From contig JAFPUX010000598.1 in the NCBI GenBank assembly GCA_017413145.1, positions 1 through 11,810 on the forward strand: a stretch of 11,810 nucleotides of DNA. Direction: 5' to 3'. Shown piece after piece: positions 7,901 through 11,810 of this stretch (its first letter is position 1; every line of letters starts with the position of its first letter). Both the position numbers and the translations under genes were made by a program. The notes below the pieces were generated by a model. The model saw only the letters and a program-made list of their open reading frames with translations. It was not told where the DNA came from and searched no databases. The DNA comes from Kiritimatiellia bacterium. GTDB taxonomy: Bacteria; Verrucomicrobiota; Kiritimatiellia; RFP12; UBA3636.

Positions 7901-10900
7901 CGTCACGGTCACGTTCGTGGACGAGAAGCACGAGACGGCGCCCGAGGCGCAGACCATCGGCAAGGGCAAGACCGCCACGGCTCCGGACGATCCCGCCGCC
8001 GTCGAGGGCTGGACGTTCGAGGGCTGGTTCACGAACCTCGTCGAAGGCGCGGCCTGGGACTTCGCGACGCCCGTCACGGAGGACATCACGCTGAGCGCCA
8101 AGTGGACGGTCAACCAGTACGACGTGATCTGGGTCGCGGACGGCGCGATGGTCGCGTCCAACCGCCTCGACTACGGCGCGCAGATCGTTGCGCCCGCCGA
8201 GAATCCGTCCAGGGACGGCGACGACAACGCGCTCTACACGTTCGTCGGGTGGACGCCCGCGCAGGACGCCACGGTCTCCAGCAACGCGACCTACACCGCG
8301 ACGTTCAAGACCTGGACCAAGGTCGCCGTTCCGACGGCCGAGGAGGACCTCGTCTACACCGGCGCGGAGCAGACCGGCGTCGCGGCCGCTGCCAACGGCG
8401 AGTACACGGTTTCCGGCAACACCGGGGTCAACGCCGATGACTACACCGCCACGGTCTCGCTCGCCGATCCCACAAGCACCGTCTGGGCCGACGCGACGGC
8501 GGTCGACGCCGACGCGACCGCCGACAAGACGATCGAGTGGTCCATCGCGAAGCGCCCGATCACGGTCACGGCCGCCGACGCCTCCAAGGTCGCCGGCAAC
8601 CCGGATCCCGTCTTCTCCGCCTCGATTACGAGCGGCTCGCTCGCCGTGGGCCAGGAGATCGACTACTCGTTCGCCGTCACCGACGGGGCGAACGCCTCCA
8701 CGAAGGTCGTCACCCCGAGCGCGACGATTGCCGCCTCCGGCGTCGACGTGACCGGCAACTACGATATCACGGCCGTTCCCGGCACGCTCACCATCGGCGA
8801 GGCCCTCGTCACGGTGTTCACGGTCGCCGACAACGGCGCCACGACGAATACCGTCGGCTACTACGGGACGCTGGCGCAGGCCGTCGCGGCCGCCGTTGAC
8901 GGCGCGACCGTCCTCCTGCTCGATGATGTGACGCTCGACACCCGCGTCGAGCCGAACGTCGGCGCGGGCACCGCGATCACGATCGACCTGGGCGGCAAGA
9001 CGATCACCCGCACGGGCACGTCCGGCAACGGAAGCGCGTTCGACGTGAAGAGCGGCGACGTGAGGATCAAGAACGGTACGATCGACTGCACGCAGGACGA
9101 CACGGACATCGCCGCGGACGGCGTCTACGCGATCACCTCGCGCTCCGGCTCCAGCGTGACGCTCGCCGACCTCGCGATCACCGTGGACAGCGAATGCGGC
9201 GCCTGCGCCTATCCGTTCGCCGGCTCGACCATGACGATCGAGAGCGGCACCTACGCCAACCTCACGACGACGCCCTACCGCTACAACACGGCCATCACCG
9301 GCATGGCGGTCAACCAGCCGAACGACGCCACGCAGCACCTCATCATCAAGGGCGGCTCGTTCTCGCAGTACGACCCGCAGCTCGGCGACGATTCCGGCAA
9401 GATGACCGACTTCACGGACGATGGCTACGTGGCCATCCTCGAGAACGGCGCTTGGGTTGTCCAGCCCGGCTACAACGTGACGTTCGACCCGAACGGCGGC
9501 GCTCCGACCTCCGCGGCGCAGCGCGTCGCGGTCGGCGGCACGGCTACCGAGCCGACCGGCGTGACGCTGGCCAACCACTCGCTCCGCGCGTGGCAGCTGA
9601 ACGGCGCCGACTACGACTTCGACACCGTCCTTTCCGCCGACATCACCCTCGTCGCCGACTGGGCGATTGACCAGTTCAACGTGATCTGGGTCGCGGACGG
9701 CGCGACGGTCCAGTCCAACCGCCTCGACTACGGCGCGCAGATCGTTGCGCCCGCCGATCCGACCAAGGCCGGCGACGACGACGCGCTCTACACGTTCGTC
9801 AAGTGGACGCCCGCGCAGGACGCCACGGTCTCCAGCAACGCGACCTACACGGCCGAGTTCAAGACCTGGACGAAGATCGCCGTTCCGGAGGCTGCGACCG
9901 GCCTTGTCTACGACGGCACGGAGAAGACCGGCGTCGCCACGGGCGCGGGCTACACGCTCTCCGGCAACACCGCCACGAACGCCGGCTCCTACACCGCCAC
10001 GGCGACGCTGGCCGACACGGCGAACACCGTCTGGGCCACCGACACGGCCGCTCCGACCGCGAACGCCGAGAAGACGGTCTCCTGGTCGATCGCCAAGGCT
10101 CCGCTCTCGAACCTCGCGGTCTCGCTGACCGGCTGGACCGAGGGTAACGCGGCCAACACCCCGTCCGTCACCGGCAACGCCGGCGGCGGCGCCGAGACGA
10201 TCACCTACTCTGCGGATGGCGAGACCTGGTCCGGCACGCAGCCGACGACCCACGGCACCTACACGGTGAAGGTTTCCGTTCCCGAGACGGCCAACTACCT
10301 CGCCGGCGAAGCGACCGCGATCTTCACGATCGACGAGCGCGGCGTCTGGACGATCATCTGGCTCGCCGACGACGGCACCGAGATCGACCGCACGCAGGTC
10401 ACGGACGGCGACACGCCGACCCACGCGGACGCGACCAAGACGGACGCCACCGGCAAGTACGCCTACACGTTCACGGGCTGGTCGCCCGCGATCGTCGCCG
10501 CGACGCAGGCGACCAACTATACCGCCACCTTCTCGACCGCCATCGCGACCCCGCTCGCCATCCCGCTCGCCGATCCCGCGGTCGACGCGACGGTGAACGG
10601 CGCCGCCGCCACGGTCGCGCTCGCGCCGACCGGCACGATCGCCGGCGTGGCCTACACGGCGGTTCCGGCTGCGGCCTGGACCGAGGCGACCACGTCGTTC
10701 TCCTTCGAGGGCCTTGCCTGGAACGCGGGCACGAACTGGACGGTCGACGCCGCGCAGGGAACGGATCCGCTGGACGAGACGGCCCACAACGAGGGCGTGT
10801 TCTACGCCAAGGCCTCGACCCCGTTCTTCACCGCGAAGGCGGAGGACTTCGACGAGTTCGACGACATGGGCGTCGCCATCGCCGGCTATTCCAACGAGGT

Positions 10901-11810
10901 TGCCTCCGCCGCGGGCGAGACCGTCCGCGTCCACACGACGATCGACGTGCCGGAGGGCGGCCTCGAGTCCGAGCCCGACATCGGCACGTCGAAGGCCGGT
11001 TTCGCCGTCCTGAAGCTGGCGAACGACGCGAAGTCCGCGTTCTACGCCTACAACGGCGCCTGGACCAAGCTCTACGGCGTCGAGCCGAAGGCCGGCGAGG
11101 CCGACTACCTCGCGGTCTACGACTTCGCGGCCGCGGAACCCGCCGTCCGCTACTACATCGACGGCGTCCCGCTCTACGCGGAAGGGGTGGGCGGCGCGAA
11201 GGTCTACGCCATCCCGCTTCCCGCCGGCATGACCTCGCTCTCCACGGTCGCGTTCGGCAGCGCCGACATGGTCAAGTCCGACGTCGTCGCCGAGCAGGAC
11301 GTCTCCTACGTCGCCGCGGTGGGCGAAACGCCCTACACCAACATCGTCGAGGCCCTCGCCGCCGTCACGGCCGCCGACAAGGCCGAGGCCAACGAGGTCA
11401 CGCTTTCGCTCCTGAAGGCGAACCTCGATCCGGGCGCGACGACCGTCGCCCTCGCCGCCGGCGAGGCCGTCACGGTCGACGCCACGGGCGGCTCCTTTGC
11501 CGGCGACGCGCCGTTCGTCGCGGCCGACGCCCCGACCTACAAGGTCGTCACGACCGGAACCGCTCCGGTCCTGACCTACAAGGTCGAGCTCAATCTCGCC
11601 ACCGTCATCTGGCTGGCCGAGGACGGCGCGACCGAGGTGTGGCGCACGAACGCCGTCATCGGCACGGTCCCCGTCTACGAGGGACCGGACCAGGCCAAGG
11701 ATGCCACCGACGCGGCGCTCTACACGTTCTCCGGCTGGACCAACGCCGCGGGCGTGGCCTACGCGCCGACGGACGCGTTCCCCGCCGTCGCGATCGGCGG
11801 CACGAACTAC
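1833..11810 (+). CDS. Giant secreted multidomain repeat protein (InlB-type, LamG-like, beta-helix, MBG/Ig modules), partial at 3' end
   Basis: An uninterrupted reading frame of 3,326 codons runs from ATG 1833 to the window edge without a stop, so the full protein is larger. I traced the frame throughout and saw no frameshift. It begins with a Sec-type signal peptide and is then made entirely of beta-rich extracellular modules: three LamG/jelly-roll-like modules, about 14 InlB-type (Listeria-Bacteroides) repeats, three MucBP-like units, three right-handed beta-helix modules, and several Ig/BIG2/MBG-like units. The composition is rich in Thr, Ala, Asp and Gly and acidic, with few cysteines, as expected outside the cell. 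Families with these modules are typically adhesins or surface proteins that bind host or polysaccharide ligands; that role is inferred here. I saw no catalytic motif. The anchor (PEP-CTERM, autotransporter barrel or type IX tail are candidates) must lie downstream. It has its own promoter after the exporter terminator. Long open frames on the opposite strand inside it are codon-bias shadows. Confidence 0.92.
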   Translation, partial: MKAIRTSLLAPLAAALCFAASHAPAADFLTGAVSRFNGGVDDGWSAEGGASLATDVTVWRDAGNNNVATNLAFALDDAETITYTPSQASDAGGTADVVISNAVFTTAYEYPGVAAVGGIQSQAAICVAQIDPDTTPSYYGWAGEYTGAGTATTNLVWVKLAGGTPPAEGTPVTVTMSFDYGVRPPTVTFKAGTDTLNTNNVEAIPLSTSANQVTAISFSGQGSLSEMAGETEPAPPSEFLVTFYTNDLATASASWTTNVPANTVPVYPFADPAKAATAEYSYAFAGWTNETVTVATKTLSDPVTSPTNYYAAFTATPVSYTLTWSLDGGSITSEVGAYTAAGSVAFGTSLTAPQVAKTGYTFGGWSPSVDATMPAANTTYTATWNPATDTVYTVNHVQQALDGTYPAQPTDTDNLTGTTGAQTAATAKSYTGFTAGTITQTAIAADGSTVVTIQYTRNSYALTWNLDGGTIASEVGTYTAAGQVPYGTTLTPPTVTKTGYTSGGWSPAVDATMPAEAASYTATWTANANTAYKVEHYQQALDGTYPAQPTDTDNLTGTTGAQTAATAKSYTGFTAGTVTQTAIAGDGSTVVTIQYTRNSHTLTITYVAPEGITPPTPYAQSYKFDASYSVGAPPVTGCTPDVATVSGTMGDADVSETVTYTKNKFTVTWKNGDTTLETDENVEYGATPHYDGETPTKAADAQYTYTFSGWSNGTTVYGLEDDLPVVTGAATYTAQFSQTEIVIPTLALAKPTLGSTVLANGQTGAVVKVTVDPAAEVTATNANVAFSVEGNVTNATFTSLPWNDPVDWMLQASGSGAADLPGRFYAKGETQWFDKTTNQLATVDGLPEGMKGVDMTSDPSAAGQMVRIQTALEIPEGAMEDLPGADGVGSARTGFAVAQIEGNGDTAPAYYAFNGTTWVKLLGAAPVANTTNDLLIVLDVEDATARYYVDGIALYSGSAQAPAYEIPMKPFEDGDKKQINGIGFANPDGVATNVVAEYDVPFEAAVGDVPYTAAADGLAAADKTGTEILYLLTNDVAGTISLAVGQSVQVDTAKGSFAAAEPVVLAQSVGAGYEVKATGEGSVTNYTVAAVEYPIVWKLELAGATNAVANALTNSYTVETLPITLFPAGCEGYTFDGWTNNVAAGVQTTIPAGTTGAVTNWATWKQNAFTITWNVEGATTTSEVLPGVVPTFTGTPEKAADNTYTYTFAGWSDTQGGSAIALPEASADATYFAVFTPVYRDYTITWNYVDPATGNTTSDQNTVHWGETPSHADPAGYVANNTIYAFQAWSPAPSAYDGTVTAYTATYTSAAAAAMVISVADAETGATTTNYVATLADAFGPNGAKDGDTVELLADVTLTERVEPNVGANTAITIDLGGYTITREGTSGNGSVFDVKSGDVTITNGVIVCTQDDTAIAADGVYAITSRSGSNVTLADLAITVNSECGACAYPFAGSTMTIVSGTYANTTTTPYRYNTAITGMAVNQPNDATQRLFIKGGTFSQYDPQLGDDSGAMTDFTDEGFVAIDDGNGHWVVQPGYNVTFDANGGTPTPAAQRVAAGGTATVPAAPTLENYDLLGWFADGASEAYDFTTVLSGDLALTAQWNIAYTATFQADEYAMAGTSVSPVIKATIARADGAKLTADDRAGWSISFDNAWLAQKSASVLASGVGSFYVSRLDGANLDSYSATVSLVRNGKTYDTASLAVSPKAALTVTPSGTHMVESGAVTITALKINGTDVDLADFAITCGDTSVATVSGTTLTPVAAGSAPLTFTSVADNTKSVDASVTFINAAAKIGTVYYDTVANALKAATSGQTVELCRDVTESVSFSGNQPRVDGFAVDIDLAGHLWTGAANQSYTLRVSYGVVTVKDTVGGGAVAYGKDYAFIVDHLAGDYVSKLVLDGGSYTGKTCVAQVGLSGGSGSNKKYYGGELVVSNGTFVAVMDTGDTYDANGNMKFVLNKLDYSASAFPGGEYSPSEITVAGGSFYKFDPADNVAEGANTDFVAEGYISCADDPSAGWYTVLPAVTVTFVDEKHETAPEAQTIGKGKTATAPDDPAAVEGWTFEGWFTNLVEGAAWDFATPVTEDITLSAKWTVNQYDVIWVADGAMVASNRLDYGAQIVAPAENPSRDGDDNALYTFVGWTPAQDATVSSNATYTATFKTWTKVAVPTAEEDLVYTGAEQTGVAAAANGEYTVSGNTGVNADDYTATVSLADPTSTVWADATAVDADATADKTIEWSIAKRPITVTAADASKVAGNPDPVFSASITSGSLAVGQEIDYSFAVTDGANASTKVVTPSATIAASGVDVTGNYDITAVPGTLTIGEALVTVFTVADNGATTNTVGYYGTLAQAVAAAVDGATVLLLDDVTLDTRVEPNVGAGTAITIDLGGKTITRTGTSGNGSAFDVKSGDVRIKNGTIDCTQDDTDIAADGVYAITSRSGSSVTLADLAITVDSECGACAYPFAGSTMTIESGTYANLTTTPYRYNTAITGMAVNQPNDATQHLIIKGGSFSQYDPQLGDDSGKMTDFTDDGYVAILENGAWVVQPGYNVTFDPNGGAPTSAAQRVAVGGTATEPTGVTLANHSLRAWQLNGADYDFDTVLSADITLVADWAIDQFNVIWVADGATVQSNRLDYGAQIVAPADPTKAGDDDALYTFVKWTPAQDATVSSNATYTAEFKTWTKIAVPEAATGLVYDGTEKTGVATGAGYTLSGNTATNAGSYTATATLADTANTVWATDTAAPTANAEKTVSWSIAKAPLSNLAVSLTGWTEGNAANTPSVTGNAGGGAETITYSADGETWSGTQPTTHGTYTVKVSVPETANYLAGEATAIFTIDERGVWTIIWLADDGTEIDRTQVTDGDTPTHADATKTDATGKYAYTFTGWSPAIVAATQATNYTATFSTAIATPLAIPLADPAVDATVNGAAATVALAPTGTIAGVAYTAVPAAAWTEATTSFSFEGLAWNAGTNWTVDAAQGTDPLDETAHNEGVFYAKASTPFFTAKAEDFDEFDDMGVAIAGYSNEVASAAGETVRVHTTIDVPEGGLESEPDIGTSKAGFAVLKLANDAKSAFYAYNGAWTKLYGVEPKAGEADYLAVYDFAAAEPAVRYYIDGVPLYAEGVGGAKVYAIPLPAGMTSLSTVAFGSADMVKSDVVAEQDVSYVAAVGETPYTNIVEALAAVTAADKAEANEVTLSLLKANLDPGATTVALAAGEAVTVDATGGSFAGDAPFVAADAPTYKVVTTGTAPVLTYKVELNLATVIWLAEDGATEVWRTNAVIGTVPVYEGPDQAKDATDAALYTFSGWTNAAGVAYAPTDAFPAVAIGGTNY
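1908..2546 (+). other. LamG/jelly-roll-like module, copy A (residues 26-238)
   Basis: This first mature module contains SQAAICVAQIDPDTTPSYYGW, then NLVWVKLAG and a beta-rich end. The pattern (aromatic pair, then W-V-K-L-x-G, then a run of beta strands) is shared with copies B and C further on, although the RYY(V/I)DG motif of those copies is replaced here by PTVTFKAGTDTL. Concanavalin-A-like jelly rolls bind glycans or proteins; assignment to that fold is inferred from motifs only. A short Pro-rich linker (ETEPAPPSE) ends it. Confidence 0.4.
2547..2780 (+). other. InlB-type repeat 1 (residues 239-316)
   Basis: The module reads FLVTFYTND... then YSYAFAGWTNE and NYYAAF. It has the Listeria-Bacteroides repeat framework: an initial beta strand, a central aromatic-x-F-x-GW, and a terminal tYtAxF strand. 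It is the longer variant with an extra hydrophilic segment before the YAFAGW strand. Confidence 0.6.
2790..3629 (+). repeat. 420-bp tandem duplication encoding InlB repeat + MucBP-like unit, two copies
   Basis: Positions 2790-3209 and 3210-3629 are direct tandem copies with a period of exactly 420 bp (140 codons). Each copy has an InlB-type repeat (YxLTWxLDGG ... KTGYT(F/S)GGWSP ... YTATW) followed by a MucBP-like unit (QQALDGTYPAQPTDTDNLTG ... SYTGFTAGT ... TIQYTRNS). By hand count the MucBP halves (3061-3206 versus 3481-3626) differ at about 7 of 146 bases, mostly synonymous; the InlB halves differ more. The boundary falls exactly at the TRNS(Y/H) junction. Confidence 0.9.
3630..3821 (+). 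other. MucBP-like unit 3 (residues 600-663)
   Basis: This module reads HTLTITYVAPEG ... QSYKFDASYSVGAPPVTGCTPD ... VSGTMGDADVSETVTYTKN. This is the pattern of MucBP-type repeats (initial TI.Y, central G(Y/C)TPD, terminal V.YTK), which in Gram-positive and some Gram-negative surface proteins bind mucins or serve as stalks. It uses many A/T-ending codons, unlike most of the gene. Confidence 0.55.
3822..4046 (+). other. InlB-type repeat 4 (residues 664-738)
   Basis: The module reads KFTVTWKNGDTTLETDENVE, then PTKAADAQYTYTFSGWSNG and ATYTAQFSQT. This is the 'TW...YTFsGW...tYtA' variant of the Listeria-Bacteroides repeat that recurs downstream at 5331, 8106, 9663, 10335 and 11574. Like the unit before it, it has unusually many A/T-ending codons. 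Confidence 0.65.
4050..5111 (+). other. LamG/jelly-roll-like module, copy B (residues 740-1093)
   Basis: This is a large module of about 350 residues. It opens with a strand-rich lead (PTLGSTVLANGQTGAVVKVT), then FTSLPWND, RFYAKGETQWF, TGFAVAQIEGN, YYAFNGTTWVKLLG, ARYYVDGIALY, and ends with AAVGDVPYTAAADGLAAAD plus a beta tail. RYYVDG after a W-V-K strand is typical of LamG/concanavalin-like jelly rolls (RxYVDG). Copy C at 10539 shows the same order of motifs over nearly the same length, so the whole 350-residue block is one repeating unit. A carbohydrate- or protein-binding role is inference. Confidence 0.45.
5112..5762 (+). other. Three consecutive InlB-type repeats (residues 1094-1310)
   Basis: Three tandem divergent units lie here. 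The first (5112-5330) reads PIVWKLELAG ... EGYTFDGWTN ... NWATWK. The second (5331-5540) reads AFTITWNVEG ... NTYTYTFAGWSD ... ATYFAVF. The third (5553-5762) reads DYTITWNYVDPATG ... TIYAFQAWSP ... YTATYTS. Each has the opening W-containing strand, the aromatic-F-x-(G/A)W core and the closing Y-x-A strand. In such proteins these repeats form an elongated spacer. Confidence 0.65.
5775..6440 (+). other. Right-handed beta-helix module 1 (residues 1315-1536)
   Basis: The module starts with TLADAFGPNGAKDGDTVELL and then shows repeating short strands: TAITIDLGGYTI, GSVFDVKSGDVTITNGVI, GVYAITSRSGSNVTLADLAI, STMTIVSGTYAN, LFIKGGTFSQYDP. Repeated xDL.G.TIT / V.SG.VTI.NG strands at about 20-25 residue intervals are typical of pectate-lyase-like right-handed beta-helices. 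It has three cysteines, C1409 and the pair C1445/C1448 (CGAC), all conserved in helix 3. I see no catalytic residues that would assign an enzyme. DNA of this module is nearly repeated at 8943-9540. Confidence 0.6.
6441..6641 (+). other. InlB-type repeat, canonical (residues 1537-1603)
   Basis: GYNVTFDANGGTPTPAAQRV, then APTLENYDLLGWFADG, YDFTTVLSGDLALTAQW. This is the textbook Listeria-Bacteroides repeat (xVTFdaNGG ... P..P...y.f.GW ... v...dltLtA.W). It directly follows beta-helix 1, as the related repeat at 9468 follows helix 3. Confidence 0.8.
6642..7193 (+). other. Ig-like stretch including a BIG2-like unit (residues 1604-1787)
   Basis: This part is not repeated elsewhere in the window. 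The first half (YTATFQADEYAMAGTSVSPV ... GAGSFYVSRLDG-like strands and SYSATVSLVRNGKTYDTAS) looks like an Ig-type beta sandwich that I cannot name. The second half (KAALTVTPSGTHMVESGAVT ... DTSVATVSGTTLTPVAAGSA ... SVDASVTF) has the BIG2/invasin-like SVATVSGxTLTPVAAG motif. Such domains act as rigid spacers in surface proteins. Confidence 0.45.
7194..7892 (+). other. Right-handed beta-helix module 2, divergent (residues 1788-2020)
   Basis: It opens like helices 1 and 3 (YYDTVANALKAATSGQTVEL, then CRDVTESVSF and VDIDLAGHLWTG) and goes on with LVLDGGSYTG, ELVVSNGTFVAV, ITVAGGSFYKFDP and TDFVAEGYI. The end (GGSFYKFDP...TDFVAEGY) lines up with GGTFSQYDP...TDFTDEGF of helix 1. The middle is strongly diverged and lacks the CGAC motif. 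Confidence 0.5.
7893..8315 (+). other. Two InlB-type repeats (residues 2021-2161)
   Basis: The first (7893-8105) reads AVTVTFVDEKHETAPEAQTI ... WTFEGWFTN ... DITLSAKW, a canonical form. The second (8106-8315) reads QYDVIWVADGAMVASNRLDY ... ALYTFVGWTPAQDATVSSNA ... YTATFKTW, the longer variant. The second is near-identical to the repeat at 9663-9869 (see the direct-repeat entry). Confidence 0.7.
8316..8552 (+). other. Ig/MBG-like unit 1 (residues 2162-2240)
   Basis: The unit reads TKVAVPTAEEDLVYTGAEQT ... YTVSGNTGVNADDYTATVSL ... STVWADAT ... IEWSIAKR. The frame '(L/G)VY.G..QTGV...YT.SGNT..NA..YTATv.L.D...VW...WSIAK' is a common Ig-like cap in InlB/MBG-rich secreted proteins, where it leads into an MBG unit as here. 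It is homologous to 9870-10100. Confidence 0.55.
8553..8795 (+). other. MBG_2-like unit (residues 2241-2321)
   Basis: RPITVTAADASKVAGNPDPV ... SGSLAVGQEIDYSFAV ... NYDITAVPGTLTI. It follows the MBG_2 frame: ITVTA...K..G..DP...., (G)LA.G, and the closing NYDIT.v.GTLTI. Here the usual KxYG is KVAG. Only one such unit occurs in the window. Likely a spacer domain. Confidence 0.75.
8805..9467 (+). other. Right-handed beta-helix module 3 (residues 2325-2545)
   Basis: This is a near-copy of helix 1: TRVEPNVGAGTAITIDLGGK, FDVKSGDVRIKNGTIDC, ITSRSGSSVTLADLAI, CGACAYPFAGSTMTIESG, LIIKGGSFSQYDPQLGDDSG. C2419, C2455 and C2458 match the three cysteines of helix 1. The N-terminal start (TLAQAVAAAVDGATVLLLDD) differs from helix 1, so the close copy begins around 8943. 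Confidence 0.62.
8943..9540 (+). repeat. Long direct repeat of 5913-6513 (beta-helix 1/3 DNA copies)
   Basis: From CGCGTCGAGCCGAACGTCGG onward, 5913 and 8943 align at an offset of 3,030 bp, falling to 3,027 bp after a one-codon difference near the DDGNGHW/LENGAW site. By hand count 6061-6300 and 9091-9330 differ at 10 of 240 bases (about 96% identical); 6001-6060 is less similar. Similarity fades in the following InlB repeat. Confidence 0.9.
9468..9869 (+). other. Two InlB-type repeats after beta-helix 3 (residues 2546-2679)
   Basis: The first (9468-9662) reads GYNVTFDPNGGAPTSAAQRV ... HSLRAWQLNG ... DITLVADW; the core GW is changed to AW. The second (9663-9869) reads QFNVIWVADGATVQSNRLDY ... 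ALYTFVKWTPAQDATVSSNA ... YTAEFKTW, with GW changed to KW. Together they repeat the order found after helix 2. Confidence 0.68.
9681..9912 (+). repeat. Direct repeat of 8124-8358 (InlB unit and start of Ig-like unit)
   Basis: The segments align at an offset of 1,557 bp, becoming 1,554 bp after a one-codon deletion in the ENPSRDGDDNA/DPTKAGDDDA loop. A 44-bp stretch (8157-8200 and 9714-9757) is identical, and a second stretch starting at 8249/9803 is identical for about 48 bp. Similarity then decays into the Ig-like unit. Confidence 0.88.
9870..10331 (+). other. Two Ig-like units (residues 2680-2833)
   Basis: The first (9870-10100) reads GLVYDGTEKTGVATGAGYTL ... NAGSYTATATLADTANTVWA ... VSWSIAKAP and is homologous to 8316-8552. 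The second (10101-10331) reads LTGWTEGNAANTPSVTGNAG ... ITYSADGETW ... THGTYTVKVSVPETANYLAG ... ATAIFTI, a common Ig-like unit in bacterial surface proteins (PSVTGN...TYS..G..W....P...GTYTVKv.v.eT.NY..G). It occupies the place taken by the MBG_2-like unit after the first copy. Confidence 0.55.
10335..10535 (+). other. InlB-type repeat (residues 2835-2901)
   Basis: VWTIIWLADDGTEIDRTQVT ... KYAYTFTGWSPAIVAATQAT NYTATF pattern: opening W strand, YTFTGW core, closing YTATF. It links the Ig-like units to LamG-like copy C. Confidence 0.7.
10539..11573 (+). other. LamG/jelly-roll-like module, copy C (residues 2903-3247)
   Basis: Motif order follows copy B: FEGLAWNAGTNW (copy B has FTSLPWND), VFYAKAST, TVRVHTTIDVPEGGLE (copy B VRIQTALEIPEGAME), KAGFAVLKL, FYAYNGAWTKLYG, VRYYIDGVPLY, VAAVGETPYTNIVEALAAVT (copy B AAVGDVPYTAAADGLAAAD) and a beta tail TYKVVTTG. 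The protein similarity is clear but the DNA is well diverged, so this duplication is old compared with the helix 1/3 and 420-bp copies. Confidence 0.45.
11574..11810 (+). other. InlB-type repeat, cut by the window end (residues 3248-3326)
   Basis: ATVIWLAEDGATEVWRTNAV ... ALYTFSGWTNAAGVAYAPTD, ending at AIGGTNY. The closing YxA strand is missing because the window ends there. The order LamG-like then InlB-type matches copy B followed by 5112-5330. Confidence 0.65.

Noticed and set aside
7248..10934. Minus-strand open frame of more than 1,200 codons
   Set aside because: It is codon-aligned with the giant sense gene. Stops in that register need sense codons TTA, CTA or TCA, which this genome almost never uses; the frame simply ends at a rare CTA (7248). 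Its Arg/Gly/Val-rich product resembles no protein family.
1..11810. tRNA, rRNA or known riboswitch
   Set aside because: I saw no tRNA cloverleaf with CCA end, rRNA-like conserved segment or recognised riboswitch motif; nearly all the sequence is coding.

Overview
The window looks like a fragment of a GC-rich, Gram-negative-type bacterial genome recovered by short-read sequencing; its first 13 bases are an Illumina adapter remnant. The mix of features (a MurF-like start, a MepA-type MATE exporter, and a giant secreted protein built of InlB-type, MBG/Ig-like, LamG-like and beta-helix modules) resembles what is seen in host-associated Verrucomicrobiota/Kiritimatiellota/Lentisphaerota metagenome genomes. 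That taxonomic placement is inference of moderate-to-low confidence, because no rRNA or other marker gene is present.

Layout. Positions 15-152 (minus strand) hold the first 46 codons of a gene that reads like murF, cut off by the contig start. A 104-bp divergent intergenic region (153-256) carries two back-to-back sigma70-like promoters, one for each flanking gene. Positions 257-1708 (plus strand) encode a complete 483-residue MATE-family multidrug/cation antiporter. An intrinsic terminator overlaps its stop codon. A strong-looking promoter follows within a few bases, then a leader of about 72 nt. From 1833 to the window end (11810) runs one uninterrupted frame of 3,326 codons with an N-terminal signal peptide and no stop codon. 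This giant gene is about 84% of the window.

The giant protein is a mosaic. In order it has: signal peptide; a jelly-roll/LamG-like module (copy A); InlB-type repeats with two MucBP-like units in a 420-bp tandem duplication; a third MucBP-like unit; LamG-like copy B; three InlB-type repeats; right-handed beta-helix module 1; an InlB repeat; an Ig/BIG2-like stretch; beta-helix 2; InlB repeats; an Ig-like and an MBG_2-like unit; beta-helix 3 (a near-copy of helix 1); InlB repeats; two Ig-like units; an InlB repeat; LamG-like copy C; and a last, partial InlB repeat. The catalytic motifs I looked for are absent. The architecture fits a secreted or surface-attached adhesin or stalk-like protein, but function and anchoring are unknown because the C-terminus lies outside the window.

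There is no evidence that the three genes form one pathway: each has its own promoter, and a terminator separates the exporter from the giant gene. The main points of interest are the internal duplication history of the giant gene, a local island of A/T-ending codons inside it, and the shared promoter style, with two genes whose transcripts are predicted to be nearly leaderless.
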